Shown here one piece after another: positions 58,966 through 64,000 of a DNA stretch of 64,000 bases; the stretch's first letter is position 1, and every line of letters begins with the position of its first letter. Position numbers and translations under genes: made by a program. Source of the DNA: Lepidostoma basale (taxonomy: Eukaryota; Arthropoda; Insecta; Trichoptera; Lepidostomatidae); the NCBI GenBank assembly GCA_022606425.2, contig JAHDVF020001374.1:1-64000 (forward strand), in the 5' to 3' direction. The notes under the pieces were generated by a model. That model searched no databases. It worked only from the letters and a program-made list of their open reading frames with translations, and had not been told where the DNA came from.

Positions 58966-59700
58966 TAAATATTGAGAATTTTTTTTTTTAAAGTTGACAC
59001 TACAAAAAAAGAACGCGAATTTAAAACAAAACGGTTTTGTTCTTGAATAAAATGGTTCATACGAGTATATGGTGCACGTAATGATAAAAAAGTATCTTAA
59101 AATAAGAACTGGATAAAGAACGTGATAGTAATTTGAAATATAAGTATCTCCCTAGTAAAATTTTCAGTAAATTTTCTTTTTCCCTTGTTATACCCTAATT
59201 GGTCGTTTGTTAGCTCTCGTTGTACTTTCAGGGTATTTTTTCCTCAGAATGAGCAATTTGTATTTTCCCGCTCGTGTTTCTCCTATTAGCGATTTAGGGA
59301 TTCCCGAAAACGACATTTAGGACCCAAATTAAACCATTTACTTAACGATTCAATTATAAAAGGTTCCTCAAAAATGGACGAAGCAATATTATCTCTCTTC
59401 GAATATTATTATTTTACTGGAACAATACCATTTCTCCAATATAATACAACAAATAATACGAAGACGTCTTTTTATGCAAACGCCTCCAGCAAACAGTCTG
59501 AATGAATTTTCCATTTTGAAATTATGCTTAATTGTTGCCAGTCAGATAACATATTGCTAGATTGTTTTTTTTTAAAGAGGATGGATGTAAAAGGTGGCCC
59601 ACCACACACCTAATGCTGTTTCAGGACGCAGCGGCGACCTCCCTAGGCCTGTCTCCTTTAAAAAGGTATAGTGAGCAAGAAAGAGGGACTTCAGGCCACA
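58966..59700. other. No recognisable feature
   Basis: Single copy. 59575-59700 is GC-richer (CAGGACGCAGCGGCGACCTC) without an open frame of interest. Confidence 0.45.
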
Positions 59701-59706
59701 TTTAAA

Positions 59707-60235
59707 CTTACTAACTAACTAACAATCACGCCGTCTTCCCGCAATGGTAGGCGGAAAGAATGAAACGCCACACTGTTTTGTTCTGACATACTTCTCTTGC
59801 TTCCTCTACATTCATTCATCGCATCATGCACGCACTTCGATTTCTCCGACTCGTCACGTGATCTACATTAACATTTGATTGATTTGATTGATTTGATTGT
59901 GCCACGTTTTCCTCGGTCTTTCTCTATTTCTAGCTCCATACACGTCTTGTACATATACCTACTTCACAATTCTGTCTTCATTTATTCTTTCCATGTCTCC
60001 AAACCATCTAAACGATCTTATCATTATTTTGTTCATAACATTTTCATCGCATCGCATTAACTTCTTATATATGCATATGACACTCTATCATATACAAATT
60101 TATAAAAAATTGTTTTAGAGATTTCATTTCTACTGCATTTATTCTAATTTCATCCTTCTTCTGCCAGTTCCATCCTTTCTTGCCATACATAAGGGTTGGC
60201 ACAAGTACACCGTTGTGCACTGCCATCTTAGAAGG
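59707..60235 (-). pseudogene. YPFGE LINE, decayed copy
   Basis: Plus: ACTAACTAACTAACAATCAC, CTTCCCGCAATGGTAGGCGG, GTGCCACGTTTTCCTCGGTC, TTTCCATGTCTCCAAACCAT, CTGCCAGTTCCATCCTTTCT and GCACTGCCATCTTAG. It covers YGSEAW to the tail; no open frame. Subfamily matches the 1-322 copy (subset with RSRRNRR). Confidence 0.75.
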
Positions 60236-60445
60236 CCACCTTTAACATACTTTAAATCCACTCATATATTTTACACTTACTGTACAACAAAACTAAATAT
60301 AAATGTAATTAAAATAAAAACAGTATGTAGTTTTATGATAACAACCATTAACAAAGACACGTAATAAAAAAAAAGAAGTGTAGTGAAGGAGGAATATTTC
60401 AGAAGTAGGATAAGCAGATGTGTAATTGAAGAACGATTAAATTTT

Positions 60446-61050
60446 TTGCTTAGCTATAACTAACTAACTAACCATCACGCCGTCTCCCCGAAAGGGTAGG
60501 CAGAAAGAATGGACTGTCACACTTTTACTGATGCGGCACTCCATCCTTCTCTTTTCGCTCCGCGGGAGACGCGGTGTGATGGGTTGCGAACCTCATCGCC
60601 ACCAATAGGCATCTCCCGCGCACACTTCGATCGTCCGACACCCACAAAATAAATCTAAAACAAATAATATATAATACAATGGTATGAAATAAAATAACAA
60701 AATAAAAATAATTTAACACAAAATGTTCTTAAGATAATCAAATGATTTTACTGAAATCTCTTGATGGAAGTTCATTTTGAATAATAATTAAATAAAACGA
60801 TGTTTTTTAACTACTTCCACTTTTGTCTTTATTTAGACAGCGACCGGTTTCGCCAGACTCGCTGGCATCGACAGACTGGTCAGTCTGTCGATGTCGACCA
60901 GTCTGTCGATGCCAGCGAGTCTGGCGAAACCGGTCGCTGTCTAAATAAAGACAAAAGTGGAAGTAGTTAAAAAACATCGTTTTATTTAATTATTATACAA
61001 AATGTTATTTTTAGATGGTGCACATATTGTCTATTTAATTGCTTAGCTAT
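60446..61050 (-). mobile_element. SINE-Y, complete copy with 12-bp duplication, split by HH1
   Basis: TTGCTTAGCTAT at 60446-60457 and 61039-61050. The SINE-Y occupies 60458-60727 and 61007-61038 (about 302 bp once the HH1 at 60728-61006 is removed). On the minus strand it starts TTAAATAGACAATATGTGCA, then AT-rich DNA, the GC-rich core, and the terminal CCCTTTCGGGGAGACGGCGT with (GTTA)n. This copy defines the element's ends. Confidence 0.88.
60718..61006 (-). repeat. HH1 palindrome nested in SINE-Y, 10-bp duplication
   Basis: ACAAAATGTT at 60718-60727 and 60997-61006. Left: asymmetric end (TTTTACTGAAATCTCTTGAT). Arms meet around 60883-60900, with an extra partial CAGTCTGTCGATGTCGACC at the centre. 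The right core is CTGTCGA 60903-60909, T, GCCAG 60911-60915 / CTGGC 60921-60925, GAA 60926-60928, ACCGGT 60929-60934, C60935. GCTG (60936-60939) pairs with CAGT before the core. Confidence 0.88.
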
Positions 61051-61059
61051 GAAGTGAAT

Positions 61060-61200
61060 ATTATTAATATTACGTTTTTTTTAAGAATTAAAATACTGTC
61101 TATTCTACTTTTGTTTCAAAAGCTTTACACCTTCATCAACGATATAGACAAACCTACATTATTATGGAATAAATACTAGAACTTAAGAACATACAGGGTC
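61060..61200 (-). repeat. HH6-like remnant
   Basis: Minus strand around 61165-61115: CGTTGATGAAGGTGTAAAGC, TTTTGAAAC. The order GATGA..hairpin..GAAAC is kept but stem II is broken. Confidence 0.35.
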
Positions 61201-61239
61201 TTTCATTAAGCGTTTTCTATTTTTAAATTTAAATAAAAC

Positions 61240-61530
61240 GAAGTGTGTGTGAGATATCATCGAAATAAAGAGGCTTTTCATCTGAGCTTCTGACTACGTG
61301 ATCTGCCCATTGCCATTTTAGAGTCGCCATCCTGTGGATGATGTCAGTGACCTTAATTTTTTCTCTCACCGTATCGTTTCTGACTCTGTCGCTTAGGCTT
61401 ATTCCTAACATGGCTCTTTCCATGTCTCTTTGGGTCATTCGTAGTTTCTCGGCACTTTGTTTGGACAATGTTAAAGTTTCAAGACCAAAGGTAGCAACTG
61501 GCAGAACGCTGGCTTCATAGACTTTTCGTA
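61240..61530 (-). pseudogene. GAA-LINE fragment (RDRV family)
   Basis: Minus frame: MSKQSAEKLRMTQRDMERAM, LGISLSDRVRNDTVREKIKV, TDIIHRMATLKWQWADHVVR, SSDEKP. The region before it encodes VYEASVLPVATFGLETLT-like sequence. Truncated at the 3' side at ~61260; no tail. Confidence 0.75.
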
Positions 61531-61574
61531 CTCAAAAGATGCTTTAAACATTAATATTGTTTTTAATGTCTGAT

Positions 61575-61700
61575 GAGATAAAAAACTCTTTTGATTTGAT
61601 AAATTATAATAAAACGTACATATAAAACGTACGTTTTCATTCGTATTAGTTATTTAATATGGAGTTTTACATCATTATTCAAGAAACAATAAACTAAAGA
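61575..61700 (+). repeat. HH2 half element
   Basis: AAAACGTACGTTTTCATTCG, TATTAGTTATTTAATATGGA and TTTACATCATTATTCAAGAA: one arm end plus asymmetric tail. Confidence 0.6.
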
Positions 61701-62100
61701 CATATTTTTGCTGATTCAGACACACAAATATACATGTTAAAAGCATTCACAAAGAAGCCGAAATTCAACAATGAACTTCAAAAGCTAAGTATCGATCTGT
61801 AGTCCGAATCAGCGGCTAGGTCCTCGGGGGATAAACATTTACATAAGCAGTTACCTCACCCTCAGTAGGGGAGGCGTCGCCCTCCGCACGAGATCTCAGG
61901 CTAAGCCGGGAACGCGCTCAACATCCATGATGTAATTCCGCCTGATTTGCTCTGTTTAAACAGACTTACTTTTTAATTGGAAATATTACTTGTCAACAGA
62001 AAACTTTTTGAGTAGAAGGTTAACCCTTCTCAAAATTTTGATAAAAATAATTAATACTTGAAAAATCTTTCGCGAAATTCTCAAAGGAAATGAAATCAAG
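61701..62100. other. Single-copy; GC-richer at 61810-61930
   Basis: CCTCACCCTCAGTAGGGGAG and GGCGTCGCCCTCCGCACGAG stand out; no frame or repeat partner. Confidence 0.4.
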
Positions 62101-62790
62101 ACATTTTTACTTTTCTTCTATATTCCCCATACTTTGTGTTGTTAATGTTTTATTTGTCTTTTTATTTATTTATATAATTTGTATATACAACACTATTGAA
62201 ATTACATATCAGACATGTTTCGGACAATCAGTCCTTCTTCAGTGATACATATTTAAAATAATATAAAATTGTTTACAAATATAATCAATTTTGACAGATG
62301 TTAAAATATTTATTTATCTTTAAAACATCTGTCAAAACTGATCATATTTGTAAACAATTTTATAATACAACATTTGAATTGTATACATTCAAAATATTGT
62401 GTAAAATAACTGGTCCAAGTTAAATTCATAAAAATTGGAGAGACATCTCCAGGCGTAATCTAGTACTGTATGATTTGCAGAGCCTTTCACAGTGCATTAA
62501 TAAAGATTTTCTGCTTAATGCTTCCCAATCTTAATAGATGACGCTACTGTAGAGTGAACTAAAATAATGTGAAGATAAGCGCAGCATTCTAGCATATATA
62601 CAACTTCCAAAAATTTGTCAGACGTGGTGGTCGTAAGAAGTGTGGAATGAGGAATGTTGTTAAATATAAAGCGATCGCTCAACCCAACCAATGACAGGTC
62701 ATAAGTCCTGTAAGCGCCCCGGCCACCAAATTCTGTTCCCAGAAAACAATTTAAATCTTCGTCTCTATTGAGATACAATTAATCCTTATA
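62100..62790 (-). mobile_element. Penelope-like (HH7) remnant: ORF start, hammerhead, inverted repeat and terminal block
   Basis: Reading plus-strand coordinates upward: minus-strand ATG at 62130 (ATGGGGAATATAGAAGAA context), GTTGTATATAC near 62180, and the minus-strand hammerhead at 62204-62250. Next is an inverted repeat (ATTGTTTACAAATATAATC at 62270 facing GATCATATTTGTAAACAAT at 62343). Last come plus-strand blocks shared with 36715-37235 and 29945-30095. The terminal block is thus head-to-head with the hammerhead/ORF part. No RT domain is present. Confidence 0.55.
62204..62250 (-). ncRNA. HH7 hammerhead ribozyme candidate, second copy
   Basis: Minus strand: CTGAAGA (62242-62236), extra A, stem II GGAC (62234-62231) / GTCC (62225-62222) around TGATT. 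GAA is 62221-62219, the self-complementary ACATGT 62218-62213, and C17 at 62212. Stem I has eight pairs between 62243-62250 and 62211-62204, two of them G-T. All fixed core bases are canonical. Differences from the 30126-30172 copy in stem II occur on both sides and keep pairing. Predicted cut between 62212 and 62211. Confidence 0.72.
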
Positions 62791-63365
62791 ATAATTTTTT
62801 TCTATTTCCTTAGTAAATCTCTTTTATATTTTGGCGGCTCCTTTGATTTTGCTGCAGGTATTATTGTATAATATTTCTGGGCCGAGAGTGATACAAAAAC
62901 TTACTTATATAAGTTTTTAAATAAAAAAAACACAGGAATACTTTTTCTCCAAGTTTGACATAGCCCTAATGATGCTCACACAACTGGATGTTTCGCTAAC
63001 ACGCATTTATGTTCGATATATGAGTAATACCCTTGTCGCGCACATGGGGTTGGGGTAGGCATATAAATAATGGATGCTCTTCAAAGTGTTATGGCTCCAA
63101 ACGTTAAAATGTCTGACACGAGGATGTAAAGCTAAACCTTTTAGGTCCTAAAAGCATGATCTTGTTTATTAGGGAAATTTTAGGAACGAAAATGTAAAAT
63201 TTTATTTGACGGTTTTATATGAATGTTTCAATACGTACTACCAGATGCTGTCTGCCTGGTATAATATAATATTTGTCAATCTAACCAGAAAATCATGATT
63301 TATTCATCGTCATCTCGTCCCTACGAAAGGGTAAACATGAAGGGTGGGTCACTTCATGCTTCTAC
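62791..63365. other. No recognisable feature
   Basis: AT-rich single-copy DNA. Confidence 0.45.
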
Positions 63366-63369
63366 AAAC

Positions 63370-63475
63370 GAAACAAACCATCGTGCCGTTTCTCCGCAGG
63401 GGTAGGCAAAGAGAATGGACCGCCACACTTCTCTATCCTGACATACCTCTCTAGCTTTCTTCACATTCATCTACT
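63370..63475 (-). pseudogene. YPFGE-type LINE extreme 3' fragment (subfamily B)
   Basis: CAAACCATCGTGCCGTTTCT, CCGCAGGGGTAGGCAAAGAG and ACTTCTCTATCCTGACATAC. Confidence 0.75.
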
Positions 63476-63659
63476 ACCTCAAATCACTTTTTTTTTATAT
63501 CATTCAGTATCCTAACCATGTAATCATTGTCATAAAATTTCTTTGTCGAGTTCCAAGAAACGCTTTCCAATATTTCTTGACCTACCCAAATAATTATTTG
63601 TTAAAAATGTATAAAGTCACATCAATTTTTGTTAATTACCATATTCTGCTCCATTTACT

Positions 63660-63775
63660 AGTATACGTCACATTTGATAATGCCTCAGAAGGGCGAAACA
63701 TGTCATTCCCATAAAATATAATAAAACTTGTAGAAAACTGACGTTTTCATTCGTATAAATTAAAGCCCATTTATA
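63660..63775 (+). repeat. HH2 half element with well-kept hammerhead-like part
   Basis: TTGATAA (63674-63680), T, GCCTC..GGGC hairpin, GAA (63695-63697), ACATGT (63698-63703), C63704, then ATTCCCATAAAATATAATAA. C3 and G8 are substituted (T and A), as in the whole HH2 family. Confidence 0.55.
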
Positions 63776-63794
63776 TATTTTTAAGAAATACAAA

Positions 63795-63878
63795 GAACCG
63801 TCACTCTGTTTATTTGGAAGGGTAGATAGATAGACCCCCACACTATTCTATTCTGACGCACCTTTCCAGATTCCTCCA
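63795..63878 (-). pseudogene. YPFGE-type LINE extreme 3' fragment, decayed
   Basis: ACCGTCACTCTGTTTATTTG, GACCCCCACACTATTCTATT, CCTTTCCAGATTCCTCCACA; it runs directly into a tSINE. Confidence 0.6.
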
Positions 63879-64000
63879 CATACAGCGATTACATACTGGG
63901 TTCAATTCCCGGCGATGGCAGTGTGATTGTCACACTGTCTTTGGTCTGGTGTAGAATTCACGTGACAATAAAATGGCGATAGATTGGCTACCTATCACAT
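63879..64000 (+). mobile_element. tSINE, partial, cut by the window end
   Basis: Begins within the tRNA-like head (TACTGGGTTCAATTCCCGG, B box region), then CAGTGTGATTGTCACACTGT, GTGTAGAATTCACGTGACAA and ATGGCGATAGATTGGC to the last base. The A box is missing: 5' truncated. Confidence 0.8.

Noticed and set aside
1..64000. CRISPR array or prokaryotic operons
   Set aside because: Repeats are dispersed, of differing orientation and carry retrotransposon features; the coding content is eukaryotic mobile DNA.

Overview
This 64 kb window looks like AT-rich intergenic or intronic DNA of an insect, probably a moth or butterfly. That rests on the mix of retroelements (Jockey-type and RTE-like LINEs, tRNA-headed SINEs, hammerhead-bearing repeats) and is not proven. 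I see no complete host protein gene, no genuine tRNA or rRNA gene and no CRISPR. Nearly all recognisable sequence is mobile DNA of several ages, often nested.

Names used below. 'YPFGE LINE': an RTE-like non-LTR retrotransposon whose reading frame ends in SAYPFGETA, with the stop codon directly followed by a (GTTA)n tail. 'SINE-Y': a ~300-bp non-autonomous element sharing the last ~75 bp and tail of the YPFGE LINE. 'GAA-LINE' and 'GAT-LINE': other RTE-like fragments ending in (GAA)n or (GAT)n. 'tSINE': a SINE with a tRNA-like A/B-box head. 'HH1-HH7': repeat families, most of them inverted pairs, each carrying a hammerhead-ribozyme-like core.

Layout. 1-6 kb: LINE fragments, a mariner deletion derivative and a SINE-Y. 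6-11.6 kb: a young YPFGE LINE copy, then a cluster of HH elements. 11,648-16,649 (minus strand): a complete, apparently young Jockey-type element with both ORFs open and a perfect 12-bp target duplication; it holds the only two intact long CDSs. 16.7-36 kb: LINE debris, tSINE, HH palindromes, a hammerhead-bearing Penelope-like remnant at 29.95-30.3 kb, and a 107-bp duplication around a TTAGG array. 36-50 kb: a non-autonomous hAT with 8-bp duplication, a YPFGE LINE nested in a Penelope-like remnant, and a truncated mariner-type transposase. 50-64 kb: a ~450-bp TCAC microsatellite, the longest HH1 palindrome, an HH1 nested in a SINE-Y, a second good hammerhead at 62.2 kb, and a tSINE cut by the window end.

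The most interesting signal is the hammerhead-like architecture shared by at least five otherwise different families. It consists of a CTGANGA-like box, a hairpin, GAA, a short self-complementary stem III (ACATGT, ACCGGT, ACAGCTGT or ACTAGT) and the cleavage residue. HH7 copies at 30.1 and 62.2 kb keep every canonical core base and pair through stems I and II. HH1 palindromes carry target duplications of 10, 12, 14 and 14 bp, which points to retrotransposition rather than cut-and-paste MITEs. The second theme is a LINE/SINE pair (YPFGE LINE and SINE-Y) with a shared terminal hairpin that is also coding sequence in the LINE.
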